Positions 25,677-36,400 of a stretch of DNA of 64,000 nucleotides are shown one piece after another. Source of the stretch: Brachybacterium muris (GTDB taxonomy: Bacteria; Actinomycetota; Actinomycetes; Actinomycetales; Dermabacteraceae); NCBI RefSeq assembly GCF_016907455.1, contig NZ_JAFBCB010000001.1, positions 930,001-994,000 of the forward strand, written 5' to 3'. The translations under genes and the position numbers were made by a program. The notes below the pieces were generated by a model. The model was not told the origin of the DNA. It made no database searches and was given only the letters and a program-made list of their open reading frames with translations. Position 1 is the first letter of the stretch; the number at the start of each line of letters is the position of its first letter.

Positions 25677-27467
25677 TCAGGACTCCTGGGCGGGGGCTGC
25701 CTGCTCGCCGCCGTTGCCACCGCGCCCACGGCCACGGCCGCCACGCGAGCGACGACGACGCGGACGACCGCTGCCCTCGGCCGAGCCCTCTGCGCTGCGC
25801 TGCTCGGTGCCGTGCTGCTCGGTGCCCGCGGCCTGGCCGGAGCCGGACTCGGGGCCCGTGGTCTCGGTGGCCACGACCTCGCCGTTCACCCGGCGGGTGC
25901 GCGACCGCGAACGCTTGCGACGGGGACGCTCGGTGGGATTGACGGTGGTCTCCGAGAGCACCTCGTCGTCACCGCTGCGGTCCTCGTCACGGCCGCGGCG
26001 GTCGTCACGCCCGCGCCCACGGCCACCGCGCTCGTCGCGGTCACCGCGTCCACGGCCACCGCGCTCGCCGCGGCCTCCACGATCCTCACGGCCGGCACGG
26101 GCCGGCTCGCGGCCGCCCAGGTCCTCGAGCTTCTCCGCGCCCAGGCCCGCGCGGGTGCGCTCGGCCTTCGGCAGGGTGCCCTTGACGCCCTCGGGGATGT
26201 CGAGATCGCTGAACAGGTGCTCCGAGGTGGAGTAGGTCTCCACGGCCTCGGTGGACTCCAGTCCCAGCTGGCGGGCGATGAGGGCCCAGCGAGCCAGGTC
26301 CTCCCAGTCCACGAAGGTGATCGCGGTGCCCTTCTTGCCCGCGCGGCCGGTGCGGCCGGTGCGGTGCAGGTACGTCTTGTCGTCGTCCGGGCAGTTCCAG
26401 TTGATCACGTGGGTGACGTCGTCCACGTCGATGCCGCGAGCCGCGACATCCGTGGCCACCAGCACGTCGATCTTGCCGTTGCGGAAGGCCCGCAGGGCCT
26501 GCTCACGGGCGCCCTGACCCAGGTCGCCGTGCAGTGGGGCCGCTGCGAAACCGCGCGAGGCGAGATCCTCGGCGACCTTGTCGGCCTGCCGCTTGGTGCG
26601 CATGAACACGATCGTCAGACCGCGGCCACGGGCCTGCAGCACCCGGGCCATCACCTCGATCTTGTCGAGCTGATGGGCGCGGTACACGACCTGCTTGATG
26701 TCCGCCTTGGTGCGGGACAGATCACCCGGGTCATGGGCCCGGATATGGGTGGGCTGGACCATGAAGCGGCGGGCCAGGGCCAGGATCGGCCCCGGCATGG
26801 TCGCCGAGAACAGCATGGTCTGGCGCTGCGTGGGCACAGCGCTCAGCAGCTTCTCGATGTCCTCGAGGAAGCCCAGGTCCAGCATCTCGTCGGCCTCGTC
26901 CAGCACCGCGACCCGCACCTCGGAGAGGTCCAGGTACTTCTGGCGCATCAGGTCGATCAGGCGGCCGGGAGTGCCCACCACCACCTCGACGCCCCGGGTG
27001 AGGGCCTCGATCTGCGGCTCGTAGGCGCGACCGCCGTACACGGTGAGGATCCGCACCGGGCGCTTCGCGGAGGCGTCCTGGAGGTCCTCGGCCACCTGCA
27101 CCGCGAGCTCGCGGGTGGGCAGCACCACGAGGGCCTGAGGCTTGCCGGTCTGTCGGCCCTTGGGGTCGTCCTCACCGGGCGCCACCACCGACTGCAGCAG
27201 CGGGATGCCGAAGCCCAGGGTCTTGCCGGTACCGGTCTTGGCCTGGCCGATGATGTCGCGACCGCGCAGGGCGACCGGCAGGGTCATCGACTGGATCGGG
27301 AAGGGATGGATGATCCCCTTGGAGGACAGGGCCTCGATGATGTCGGGGCGGACGTCGAAGTCCGCGAACGTCTGCTCGGGGATCGGGTCCGTCGGGGTGC
27401 CGGAGCTCTGCTCGACGGCGGGGGAGGCCGACACGGCCTCATCGGTGTGCGGGGTGGTATCAGGCAC
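25677..27467 (-). CDS. DEAD-box ATP-dependent RNA helicase
   Basis: 596 residues. Q motif with GIIHPFPIQ, motif I AKTGTGKT, Ia PTRELA, motif II LDEADEM, motif III SATMP, then helicase C with ARGIDV and HRTGRTGRAG. The C-terminal 190 residues are intrinsically disordered, with many RGG/RGRG repeats (GREDRGGRGERGGRGRGDR) and basic RS patches, a nucleic-acid-binding tail typical of cold-shock RNA helicases. GTG start with AAGAGAG upstream. Corresponds in position to the RhlE-like gene of mycobacteria near the DUF3107-TetR-adnAB cluster. Confidence 0.94.
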   Translation of the reverse strand: MPDTTPHTDEAVSASPAVEQSSGTPTDPIPEQTFADFDVRPDIIEALSSKGIIHPFPIQSMTLPVALRGRDIIGQAKTGTGKTLGFGIPLLQSVVAPGEDDPKGRQTGKPQALVVLPTRELAVQVAEDLQDASAKRPVRILTVYGGRAYEPQIEALTRGVEVVVGTPGRLIDLMRQKYLDLSEVRVAVLDEADEMLDLGFLEDIEKLLSAVPTQRQTMLFSATMPGPILALARRFMVQPTHIRAHDPGDLSRTKADIKQVVYRAHQLDKIEVMARVLQARGRGLTIVFMRTKRQADKVAEDLASRGFAAAPLHGDLGQGAREQALRAFRNGKIDVLVATDVAARGIDVDDVTHVINWNCPDDDKTYLHRTGRTGRAGKKGTAITFVDWEDLARWALIARQLGLESTEAVETYSTSEHLFSDLDIPEGVKGTLPKAERTRAGLGAEKLEDLGGREPARAGREDRGGRGERGGRGRGDRDERGGRGRGRDDRRGRDEDRSGDDEVLSETTVNPTERPRRKRSRSRTRRVNGEVVATETTGPESGSGQAAGTEQHGTEQRSAEGSAEGSGRPRRRRSRGGRGRGRGGNGGEQAAPAQES

Positions 27468-27524
27468 CGTTCAACTCTCTTGTCATGGATATGCCCTGCC
27501 ATGGTAGCCCGCGGCGGGTCCCCA

Positions 27525-27542
27525 CCCGGGGGAACCCCCGGG
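27525..27542 (-). terminator. GC-rich hairpin after metallophosphoesterase gene
   Basis: Perfect palindromic arms CCCGGGGG (27525-27532) and CCCCCGGG (27535-27542), 20 bases beyond the metallophosphoesterase stop on the minus strand. Confidence 0.5.
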
Positions 27543-27562
27543 AACGACGACGTGGAGGTGTG

Positions 27563-29218
27563 TCAGCCCACGCCGCCGTCGCTGCCCTCGGGCAGGGGGA
27601 CCGACGGATCAGTCGGGGTGACGCGCTCCTCGTCCGGCAGGCCCTCGCCGGGTTCGATCTCCAGATCGGTGGGTGTCGGGGTGGGCGGTGTCTCGGCGTC
27701 CACGGGCACCTCGAGTGCCGGGGGCTCCGTGGGCATCTGGTCGCGCTGGATCGAGATCGACACCAGGCCCAGCCCGCCCATCACGATGTCGTCGTAGGCG
27801 ACCAGGCGCTTGGTCTCGGCGTCGAAGTACAGCAGGCGGGCGGTGAGGTCCAGCGGTTCCCCGCCGTCCAGCACGGGCCGCACCCCACCGGAGCCGAGGG
27901 CGCCGCCGGTGGAGCCCACCACCATCCAGTCCGTGCCCGAGCCGTCGCGGTCCAGCTCCACCGAGGAGGAGTGCATATGGCCCGAGAGCACCAGCGGCAC
28001 CCGGCCCTCCAGGCCCTCCGGCTGGGTGGGATCGTGGACCAGGGCCAGGTCCACGGTGGCCTCGGGGTTTTCCGCATCGTGGGCGGTGATGGTCTCGCCC
28101 AGCTGGAACACGGAGGCCTGCACCGCTGCGTCGCCCTCGCGCCAGCCGCCGGCGTCGGAGTCGTCGTCGGCCGCGAAGCGGGGATCGCCCACGCCGGCGA
28201 TCCGCAGGCCCGCGACCTCCACGATCTCGTTCTCCAGCACGATGCCGTTGGGCTGAGCGGCGACCGTCGCTGCGGTCACGGCACTGTCATGGTTGCCGGT
28301 GATGTACACGTACGGCAGGTCCAGCTGCCCGATGGCGCCCAGGATCTCGTGCTCGAACGGGGTGCCCCAGGAGACGATGTCACCGGTGTCGATCACCGCG
28401 TCGATCTCGAACTGGGCATCCAGCTGCTCGATCACGTCGAAGGCCTGCGGGTTGTCGTGGATGTCCGAGACGTGCAGCACGGTGATGACGTCCCCGGAGC
28501 CGAGGCCCGGGCTCAGCGAGTCCGCAGCGATGTACAGCGCCGAGACCTGCCCCACGAACTCCGCGAGCGTGTCGCGATAGCCGGTGTAGTCCGCCAGCGT
28601 GCCCTGCCCGATATCGGCCACGTAGGCGGCCTGGGACAGCAGCCCGTCGAACCGAGGCTGGTACAGCGCCTCCGGGCGGAAGGTCAGGGACACCACGCCC
28701 ACCGAGGCCGCCACCACCCCGGCCGTGCTGCCGGCGGCCAGCAGGGAGCGACGCACCCGGCGGAAGGTCAGGCCCACCGCGAGACCGGCACCGACCGCCG
28801 CGAACAGGGCGTTGAGCGCCGCGTTCAGCGCGGCCGCGCCGGTGAGGTCCTCCGGCACCGTGCGGGTGAGCTCGGCGCGGGCATCAGCGGAGTACAGCAG
28901 CGTCTCCGCCTGCGCGATGTCCACGCCCTGCACCCGCGCCTCCACCCGGACCGGCGCGAGGTGGGTGTCGAAGGACACCTCACCCACCGGGGGCAGCAGG
29001 ATCACCGTCTCGGACTGCAGCGACGGCCGCAGATGCACCGTCGCCTTCAGCGGGCCGACGTCCACCGTGGTCGCCGGCACCAGCAGCACCCCCAGGATCG
29101 CCCCCAGGACGGCTACCACCGTGGTGGCGGTGACGTGGGCGATCCGGGCACGGCGCAGCCGTCGACGCCGCCGTGTGGGCGCATCGTCGACGGGATCCTC
29201 GAGGGTGTCGCTGGGCAC
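27563..29218 (-). CDS. Membrane-bound metallophosphoesterase
   Basis: 551 residues. Calcineurin-like motifs are in order: VSDIHDN (about 250), VIDTGDIVSWG, ITGNHDS and later LSGHMHSSS, giving a full dinuclear metal site. Before them lie a basic N-terminus and spans near 28-48, 130-152 and 160-178; the phosphoesterase domain should face outward or sit after the third span. A Pro/Thr/Glu-rich tail closes the protein. Substrate unknown. It is followed 94 bases later by the DEAD-box gene and preceded by DUF3107. Confidence 0.83.
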   Translation of the reverse strand: MPSDTLEDPVDDAPTRRRRRLRRARIAHVTATTVVAVLGAILGVLLVPATTVDVGPLKATVHLRPSLQSETVILLPPVGEVSFDTHLAPVRVEARVQGVDIAQAETLLYSADARAELTRTVPEDLTGAAALNAALNALFAAVGAGLAVGLTFRRVRRSLLAAGSTAGVVAASVGVVSLTFRPEALYQPRFDGLLSQAAYVADIGQGTLADYTGYRDTLAEFVGQVSALYIAADSLSPGLGSGDVITVLHVSDIHDNPQAFDVIEQLDAQFEIDAVIDTGDIVSWGTPFEHEILGAIGQLDLPYVYITGNHDSAVTAATVAAQPNGIVLENEIVEVAGLRIAGVGDPRFAADDDSDAGGWREGDAAVQASVFQLGETITAHDAENPEATVDLALVHDPTQPEGLEGRVPLVLSGHMHSSSVELDRDGSGTDWMVVGSTGGALGSGGVRPVLDGGEPLDLTARLLYFDAETKRLVAYDDIVMGGLGLVSISIQRDQMPTEPPALEVPVDAETPPTPTPTDLEIEPGEGLPDEERVTPTDPSVPLPEGSDGGVG

Positions 29219-29238
29219 AGGGGAGAGGTGCGGGAGGG

Positions 29239-29469
29239 TCAGCCCAGGAAGCCGACCCGGCGGGGCTCCTCGGTGGAGATCTCCGCGTAGGCCACCTTCG
29301 CCCCGGGGATCAGCACGCTGCGGCCCTTCACGTCACGCAGCGTGACGGGGGTGCCCTCGGCCACCGCGGTGGTGAGGGTCTCGAGCAGGGCGGCGTGGTC
29401 CTGCTCGGCGTCGTCCGTCTCGATCACGATCTCGCGGGGGGAATGCTGGATGCCGATGCGAATCTCCAT
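29239..29469 (-). CDS. DUF3107 protein
   Basis: 76 residues beginning MEIRIGIQHSPREIVIETD and containing GRSVLIPGAKVAYAEI, the DUF3107 pattern (Rv3208A/TB9.4-like). Function unknown. It starts 10 bases after the TetR stop, so the two form a unit, the same pairing as in mycobacteria. Confidence 0.88.
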   Translation of the reverse strand: MEIRIGIQHSPREIVIETDDAEQDHAALLETLTTAVAEGTPVTLRDVKGRSVLIPGAKVAYAEISTEEPRRVGFLG

Positions 29470-29479
29470 GGGCCGGAGT

Positions 29480-30133
29480 CTAGCCGTCGGCGCTGACCGA
29501 TGACGCGCCGTCCGAGGGGGAGACCGTACCTGCCACGGACGGGTCGGTCAGGGGCTCGAAAGCGGTCAACCCGCGCACCGCGAGCATCGCGGCGGTGTCC
29601 AGGATCTGCTCGTGCTCCTGCTCCGGAGCGGTGTGCATCATCGATGCGGTGCTCTGGGTCAGCGAGATCATCGCGCGTCCGATCACGCGCGCCTGGGCGT
29701 CGGTCATGTGACGGGCCGCGAGCAGCACCGAGGCCAGCCGCACCGCCGTCTCGTCCAGCACCGCGGTCACCCGTGCGCTCACCTCGTCGGAGACGTGCTC
29801 GTGCCCCGTGAAGAGGCGGAGGGCGGCTTGAGCGGTGACCAACTGGTAGAAGCCGCGCATCCCCTCCCGCACCCGCTCCATCGTGGCGCCATCGAAGGCG
29901 GCGAGGCCCTGCACGCCCTCGATCAAGCGCTGACCGGTGATCTGCACGACCTCGTCGTACAGCTCCTCCTTGGAGGTGAAGTGCTGGTAAAGCACAGGTT
30001 TGGTGACCCCGGCCGCCGAGGCGATGTCGTCCATCGACGTGGCGTGGAAGCCGTTCTCGGTGAACAGGGGGATCGCCGTCTCCAGAAGCTGGGTGCGACG
30101 CTGGTCGCGCGGCATCCGTGCCGTGGGTGACAT
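29480..30133 (-). CDS. TetR-family transcriptional regulator
   Basis: 217 residues. An N-terminal TetR DNA-binding domain (about 12-60) shows LLETAIPLFTENGFHATSMDDIA, AAGVTKPVLYQHFTSKEELY. The C-terminal ligand domain gives no clue to effector. Start ATG 30133 is preceded by GGAGGT at 7 bases; the longer upstream frame overlaps the adnA promoter region and lacks support. Divergent from adnA across 114 bases; it might regulate that gene, but no clear palindromic operator was found. Confidence 0.9.
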   Translation of the reverse strand: MSPTARMPRDQRRTQLLETAIPLFTENGFHATSMDDIASAAGVTKPVLYQHFTSKEELYDEVVQITGQRLIEGVQGLAAFDGATMERVREGMRGFYQLVTAQAALRLFTGHEHVSDEVSARVTAVLDETAVRLASVLLAARHMTDAQARVIGRAMISLTQSTASMMHTAPEQEHEQILDTAAMLAVRGLTAFEPLTDPSVAGTVSPSDGASSVSADG

Positions 30134-30235
30134 GGCAGTGACCTCCGAGTCCGCGTGTCGAGCCATGCGTGTGATGCACGGCACCTGAGTAGTGGGCGGC
30201 CACTGTACCCGCGTCCGATCGTCAGGACCGTGAGG

Positions 30236-30241
30236 TGCAAT
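30236..30241 (+). promoter_or_regulatory. -10 element of adnA (leaderless)
   Basis: TGCAAT, 6 bases before ATG 30248; it lacks the usual A at position 2, so weaker than the others. Confidence 0.3.
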
Positions 30242-30247
30242 GGGGTC

Positions 30248-33200
30248 ATGCAGAGCATTCGCGGTCACGGCGGTCCCGATGGTACGGGGGGTCGTCCACC
30301 GACCCTCCTGGGCCCCGACCCGGAGGCGGTCCCAGCAGTGCTGGACCGCTCCCGGCTCGATGCCGACCAGACTCGCGCACTGGAAGCCCTCACCGCCGGT
30401 GCCCACGTGATCGCCCATGGCGGCACCGCCGGCGGTCGCACAGCCCTCGCCCTGACCGCAGCGTCCCTGGCTGCTGCGGGTGCCCCGCACGCCGATCGCG
30501 ACGTGCTGCTGATCGCCCCCCGCCGCACCGCCGCGGCCCGCCTACGGGACGCACTGGCCGTCCACGGAGCCCCGGGTGTGCGGGTGATGACCCCGCCGGC
30601 ACTGGGGTACGCGATCCTGCGCTCCCATGCCCTCGCCGCGGGCCGCGGCGAACCCACCCTGGTCACCGGCGCCGAGCAGGACCTCCTGCTGGCCGACCTC
30701 ATCGCCGACCGCACGCACTGGCACCTCGAGGTGGAGCCCGCCGCCCGCACGCTCCCCGGCTTCCGCACCGAGCTGCGGGACCTCCTCACCCGCGCCGCCG
30801 AGCTGGGACTGGGGCCCGCGGGCCTCGAGCGTCTCGGCATCGAGCACGACCGTCCTGCCTGGCGCGACGCCGCCGCCGTGATGCGGGACTACCTCGGGGT
30901 GCTTGACCTCGAGTCGGTCGCCGCCCTGGATGCCGGCCCCCGGTTGGACTCCGGCGCCCTGGTGCGCCGCGCCGCCGCCCTGGTGGCCACCGGGGAGGTG
31001 CCACCCCCGGGGCGGGCGGTCGTGGTGGACGACGCTCAGGACCTCACCGCCGCCGGCGTCGCCATGGTGGCGGCCCTCGCCGCCGCGGGGGCTGCGGTCC
31101 TGGCCGTCAGCTGCCCCGACGCCGCCGTGGACACCTTCCGCGGTGCCCTGCCCGATGCCGCCGCCCGGCTCCGAGAGCAGCTGTCCGGGCCCGTGGAGGA
31201 GGTGGTCCTCACCGGGGCCCACGGCATCGACCCCCGGCTCGGTCGCGCGGTCGACGCCCTGCGGGGCAGGCTCCCCCTGGCCGGCGCCCCCGCAGCGACC
31301 AGGCGCCGGCCACCGGCCCGCTCCGCGGACGCCGCCGAGGGAGGGATGCACGCGCTGCGGGCCTCGAGCCGCACCCAGGAGGCCCACCTCATCGCCTCCG
31401 CCCTGCGGGACCTTCACCACCGGGCCCGCATCCCCTACGACCAGATGGCCGTGGTGTGCCGCTCCGGCGCGGCCGTCGAGGAGGTGGCGGACCTCCTCAC
31501 CCGCACCGGCCTGCCCGTCCGTGCCCCGCGCAGGCCCCGGCCGCTGCGGGAGGAGCCCGTGGTCCAGGACCTGCTCACCATCGTCGAGATCGGCGTCACC
31601 GGCCTCGAGCAGCTGGACCCTGTCCTCGCGGCAGCCCTGCTGCACGGCCCCTTCGGCGATGCCGATGCGATGCGGCTGCGTCGGATCCGCCGCCAGCTGC
31701 TGCGCGCCGTCCCCGAGGACCAGCAGGGCATCAGCAGCCAGGAGCTCCTGGCCAGGGCCCTGCTGGACGCGGACGTGCCCGGCCTGCCCGCCCCCGAGGC
31801 GCAGGGGCGCACCGCCGCTCCCGTGCACCGCATCCGGGACATGATCGCCGCGGCCCGCACGCACCGCCACGGGACGGCCGCCGAGGCGCTGTGGGCAGCA
31901 TGGGAGGCCTCGGGCCTGGCCGGGGGATGGCGTGCGGCCGCCCTCGGAGTCCGGCACGGGGCCGACGGGGCCCGGGCCCGCCTCGCGGGGAGCCGACTGG
32001 ACACCCTGATGGACCTCTTCGCCGCCGCCGAGCGCCTGGCCGACCGTCGCCCCGGCGCCGGGGCGCTCGAGCTGATCGAGCAGGTGCGCGCCCAGGCCGT
32101 CGTCGAGGACACCCTCGCCCCCGCCGCCGTCGCCCGCGGCAGCGTCGACGTCCTCACCCCCGCCCAGATCGCCGGTGAGCACAGGGACGTGGTGGTGCTG
32201 GCCCGGCTGCAGGAAGGGGTATGGCCCGACCTGCGCCTGCGCTCCACCCTCCTGGGTGCCGCCGAGCTGTCCCTGATCGCCGGAGGGCGCGCCGGGTTCC
32301 AGCTGCCCCGCGACCCGGAGTCCCTGCGGGCCGTCCAGCGCGAGCAGGTCATCGCCGATGAGCTGCGGCTGGCCGTGAGCGCCCTCGCACGGGCCCGCAG
32401 CCGGGTCCTGGTCACCGCAGTCGAGGACGACGACGCGGCCCCCTCGGCCCTTTTCGAGGCGCTCGAGGCACTGGCCGACGGCGACTGGCTGGACACCGCA
32501 GCCCTGCGCAGCGACCCCGGACCAGCCCCCGATGCGCGCCGCCTGGTCGCCTCCCTGCGGAGGGACCTGCGCGAGGGCGAGGACAGCAGCAGCGAGGACG
32601 CCGCACTGGCCCTGGCCGCCCTGGCCCGGGAAGGAGCCCCCGGGGCCAGGCCCGAGGACTGGTACCACCAGCATCCCTCCTCCACCGCCCCCCTCCAGCA
32701 GGAGGGCGCCCCGATCGGGCTCTCGCCCTCCGCCCTCGAACGCGCTCACGACTGCCCCCAGTCGTGGCTGATGGAGCGCTCCGGCGGGACTCGGGGATCG
32801 GGCCCCGCCCAGAGCATCGGCACCGCCCTGCACCGCCTGGCCCAGGACCATCCGCAGGGCGGACCGGACCTTCTGGCCCAGCTGCACACCCTGCTGCGCG
32901 GCATGCCCGGGGCCGACACCTGGTCCGGGCGACGGCGCCTGCAGCGTGCCGAGGACGCCGCCCAGCTGCTGGCCGACCATCTCGCCGGCTCCCCGCCACC
33001 GCTCGCCGTCGAGGCCCCCTTCGAGGTGGAGCTCGGCCCCGTGCGGCTGCGAGGGACGGTGGACCGCATCGAGGGGGACCAGGGCACTATACGGGTGGTG
33101 GACCTCAAGACCGGTCGGGTCGCGAAGACCGCGAAGGCCACCGAGCAGGACCTCCAGCTCGCCGCCTACCAGGCCGCCGTGCGGGAGGGCGCGCTCACCG

Positions 33201-33457
33201 AGCAGATCGGCCCTGATGCCCCGCAGCGACTGGCCGGGGCCCAACTGGTCCACGTCGGCACCGGGGGTCACAAGGCCGCTGTGCGCACCCAGCAGGCCCT
33301 CACCCACGCCGAGGACCCGGCCTGGTTCGACACCGTGGTGCGCACGGTCGCCGCCGAGGTGTCCGGCCCCCGCGTCACCGCCCGCCGCAATGCGCACTGC
33401 ACCCGGTGCGCGGTCCGCTCGGCGTGCGCCCTGCAACCGGAAGGAGCCCAGCTGTGA
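30248..33457 (+). CDS. adnA: AdnA-like helicase-nuclease subunit with degenerate ATPase
   Basis: 1069 residues, UvrD-like motor plus C-terminal RecB-family nuclease. The Walker A is HGGTAGGRTAL (Lys replaced by Arg) and motif II is VVDDAQDLT instead of DExx, so the motor may be weak. The nuclease has VVDLKTGR, and cysteines in DCPQSW and CTRCAVRSAC look like the four-Cys iron-sulfur ligands of AddB/AdnA nucleases. With AdnB it resects double-strand breaks. The AdnB start overlaps its stop as GTGA. Start by ATG after a -10-like hexamer; an upstream frame to 30155 is unlikely. Confidence 0.85.
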   Translation: MQSIRGHGGPDGTGGRPPTLLGPDPEAVPAVLDRSRLDADQTRALEALTAGAHVIAHGGTAGGRTALALTAASLAAAGAPHADRDVLLIAPRRTAAARLRDALAVHGAPGVRVMTPPALGYAILRSHALAAGRGEPTLVTGAEQDLLLADLIADRTHWHLEVEPAARTLPGFRTELRDLLTRAAELGLGPAGLERLGIEHDRPAWRDAAAVMRDYLGVLDLESVAALDAGPRLDSGALVRRAAALVATGEVPPPGRAVVVDDAQDLTAAGVAMVAALAAAGAAVLAVSCPDAAVDTFRGALPDAAARLREQLSGPVEEVVLTGAHGIDPRLGRAVDALRGRLPLAGAPAATRRRPPARSADAAEGGMHALRASSRTQEAHLIASALRDLHHRARIPYDQMAVVCRSGAAVEEVADLLTRTGLPVRAPRRPRPLREEPVVQDLLTIVEIGVTGLEQLDPVLAAALLHGPFGDADAMRLRRIRRQLLRAVPEDQQGISSQELLARALLDADVPGLPAPEAQGRTAAPVHRIRDMIAAARTHRHGTAAEALWAAWEASGLAGGWRAAALGVRHGADGARARLAGSRLDTLMDLFAAAERLADRRPGAGALELIEQVRAQAVVEDTLAPAAVARGSVDVLTPAQIAGEHRDVVVLARLQEGVWPDLRLRSTLLGAAELSLIAGGRAGFQLPRDPESLRAVQREQVIADELRLAVSALARARSRVLVTAVEDDDAAPSALFEALEALADGDWLDTAALRSDPGPAPDARRLVASLRRDLREGEDSSSEDAALALAALAREGAPGARPEDWYHQHPSSTAPLQQEGAPIGLSPSALERAHDCPQSWLMERSGGTRGSGPAQSIGTALHRLAQDHPQGGPDLLAQLHTLLRGMPGADTWSGRRRLQRAEDAAQLLADHLAGSPPPLAVEAPFEVELGPVRLRGTVDRIEGDQGTIRVVDLKTGRVAKTAKATEQDLQLAAYQAAVREGALTEQIGPDAPQRLAGAQLVHVGTGGHKAAVRTQQALTHAEDPAWFDTVVRTVAAEVSGPRVTARRNAHCTRCAVRSACALQPEGAQL

Positions 33458-36400
33458 CCCCTGTCCTCTCCGCGCAGCGGCTCGCCGCCATGCTGGAGCA
33501 GCCCCCGCCCACCGCCGAGCAGGCGGCCGTCATCGAGGCGCCCCTGGCGCCGATGCTGGTGGTCGCCGGTGCCGGCTCCGGCAAGACCGAGACCATGGCC
33601 TCGCGCGTGGTGTGGCTGATCGCCAACGGGCACGTGCAGCCCCGCCAGGTGCTGGGTCTGACCTTCACCCGCAAGGCCGCGCACGAGCTGTCCGCCCGGA
33701 TCTCCGCGCGCCTGGGGACCCTCGCCGAGGCGCTGCGCGCCGAGGGGCTGCCGCTCCCTGCGGGCCTCGAGCGTGGGGGCGATGACCTGGTGGGCCAGCG
33801 CCCCGTGGTCCATACCTACAACGGCTTCGCCCTGGACCTGGTGCGCGAGCACGCGCTCGCCGTCGGCGTGGACCCCGAGCTCACCATGATGTCCACCTCC
33901 GCCTCCTGGCAGCTCGCCCACAGCATCGTCGAGGGCTGGGACGACACCCTGGACGTCGAGGCATCCCCGGCCACCCTCACCGCGGCCCTCATCTCCCTGA
34001 CCTCCTCCCTTGCCGACCACCTCGTCACCCCGGCGCAGCTGCGGGAGCACCTCCAGCAGATCCACGACCACCTCTCCCAGATCCCCCTGCAGGTCGAGGG
34101 CCGCCGCCGCACCACACCCAAGAAGGTCGCCGGGGTGCTGGAAGCGATCGAGGTGCGCCTGGCGCTGATCCCACTGCTGGAGCACTTCGCCGCTCTGAGG
34201 CGGGAGCAGGGGGCGCTGGACTTCGCCGACCAGGTCTCCCTGGCCGCCCGCATCGCCCGCGAGGTCCCCGCCGCCGGCCGGCTCGCGCGCCGCCTGCACC
34301 GCGTGGTGCTGCTGGACGAGTTCCAGGACACCTCCGTGGCCCAGCTGCGCATGCTCACCGACCTGTTCGGTCCCGGCCACGCCGCCTGCGCGGTGGGTGA
34401 CCCCCAGCAGGCCATCTACGGGTGGCGCGGGGCCTCCGCCGCGTCCCTGGCCGGCTTCGCCGAGGCCTTCGCCACCGAGCAGGTCCCCGTCGCCCAGCGC
34501 AGCCTGTCCACCTCATGGCGCAACGACCAGGCGGTCCTCGAGGTCGCCAACCGGCTTGCCGCGCCCCTGCGGGAGGCAGGGGAGGGCATCACCATCCCCC
34601 AGCTCGAGGCACGGCCCGGGGCAGGGGAGGGCGCTGTGGAGATCTGCGAGGCCTCCGATGAGCGCACCGAGGCCCGTGCCGTGGCCGAGTGGATCCTGCG
34701 TCGACGCGGCGAGGCCCCCGAGGACCAGACCCCCACGGCCGCGGTCCTGGTGCGGGCCCGCCGCCAGATCCCCGCCCTGGTCGAGGGCCTCGAACAGGCC
34801 GGCCTCACGGTCGAGGTGGTGGGCCTGGGCGGCCTGCTGCACCGTCCCGCGGTCGCCGATGTGCGCGCACTCCTGCAATGTGCCCACGACCCCTCCCGCG
34901 GGGACGCCCTGATGCGCCTGCTCACCGGCCCGAGGTTCCGGCTGGGTGCCCGCGACATCGCCGTGCTGGGCCGGTGGCGCGACCGCCTTGCTCCCGGCCG
35001 TCGCACCGGCGAGGACGAGGCCGAGCAGGTGTCCCTCGTGGACGCCGTGGACGACCTCCCTCCCGAGGACTGGACCGACCCCGAGGGGCGCGGGCTCAGC
35101 CCCGTGGGCCGCGAGCGCCTGCTGCGCCTCCAGCAGCTGCTGCGCCGTATCCGGCGCCTGCTTCCGCTGCCCCTGCCCGATCTGATCACCGCCGCCGTGC
35201 ACGCCCTCGAGGTGGATCTCGCGCTCCTGGAACAGGGCGATCAGGGGCGGGGCCTGGCAGACCTCGAGGCCCTGCGGGACCACGCCACCTCCTTCGAGCG
35301 CACCGCCCGTACGGCGGGCCTGGCCGCCTACCTGGACCTGCTGGAGATCAGCGAGGACGAGGAAGCCGGCCTGGCGGTCACCGCTGCGCCGGAGCACACC
35401 CGCGACCCCGACGCCGTGACCGTGGTGACCATGCACTCCGCCAAGGGCCTGGAATGGGACCTGGTGGCCGTCGCCGGCCTCACCGAGGGCACCGTCCCCT
35501 CCTACGACCTGCGCCGCGCCCGCACCGACGAGGAGGGCAGGGTACGGGTGGCCGCCAGCGGATGGCTGGGCCCGACCGCCTCCGCATCGGTGCCCACCGC
35601 CCTGCGGGGCGATGCCGACACCCTCCCGGAACTGGCCTGGGCCCAGGCCGACACCCAGGTGGACGCCGAGGGGCTGATCGAGCAGTTCCACTTCGACCAG
35701 GGGGAGGAGTCACTGCGCGAGGACCGCCGCCTGATGTACGTGGCCGTCACCCGGGCTCGGCGCAGGCTGCTGCTCAGCAGTGCCGCCTGGCGCATGGGCC
35801 TGGCCACGGCCCGACCCCGCTCCCGCTACCTCGCCGAGGTGACGCCCCTGGTGCCGGAGCAGTTCCGGCAGCGACAGGAGGTACCCGAGGAGAACCCCCT
35901 GGACTCGGTGCTCGAACAGGTCTCCTGGCCACCCGCACCCGGACCGGCCGAGCAGCAGCGGGACCGCGCCGAGATGCTGCTGCGCGCCGCCGAGCGGGGG
36001 GAGACGGGGGAGCAAGTGCGCGATCCTGCTCTCGCCGAGCTCGTACGACGCACCCTCGCGGACCTTGAGGAGCAGCGCTCACGCCCCGCGGTGCACGCTC
36101 CACCGCGACTGTCCGCCTCCCAGGTGGTGCGGCAGGCGCAGGACCCGGTCGCCGCCGCACAGGACCTGCTGCGGCCACTGCCGCGCCGCCCCTCGGCCGC
36201 GGCGCGACGCGGCACCGCCTTCCATGCGTGGCTGGAGAGCCGCTACGACGGTGCCGCCCTGCTGGACCTCGAGGACCTCGCCGAGCTCTCCGCCGACCAG
36301 GACGGTGGGATCGACAGCGACCCCGCGCTCGAGGACGCGGCGGCGCTGCGGGAGGCCTTCGCCGCCTCGCCGTGGGCGCAGCGGACCCCGATCGCGGTGG

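Noticed and set aside
30134..30247. TetR operator in the TetR-adnA gap
   Set aside because: Only weak, short palindromes around CATGCGTGTG; nothing convincing enough to report.
30542..33436. 964-codon minus-strand frame opposite adnA
   Set aside because: Composition artefact of a GC-rich gene; no motifs, no ribosome site.
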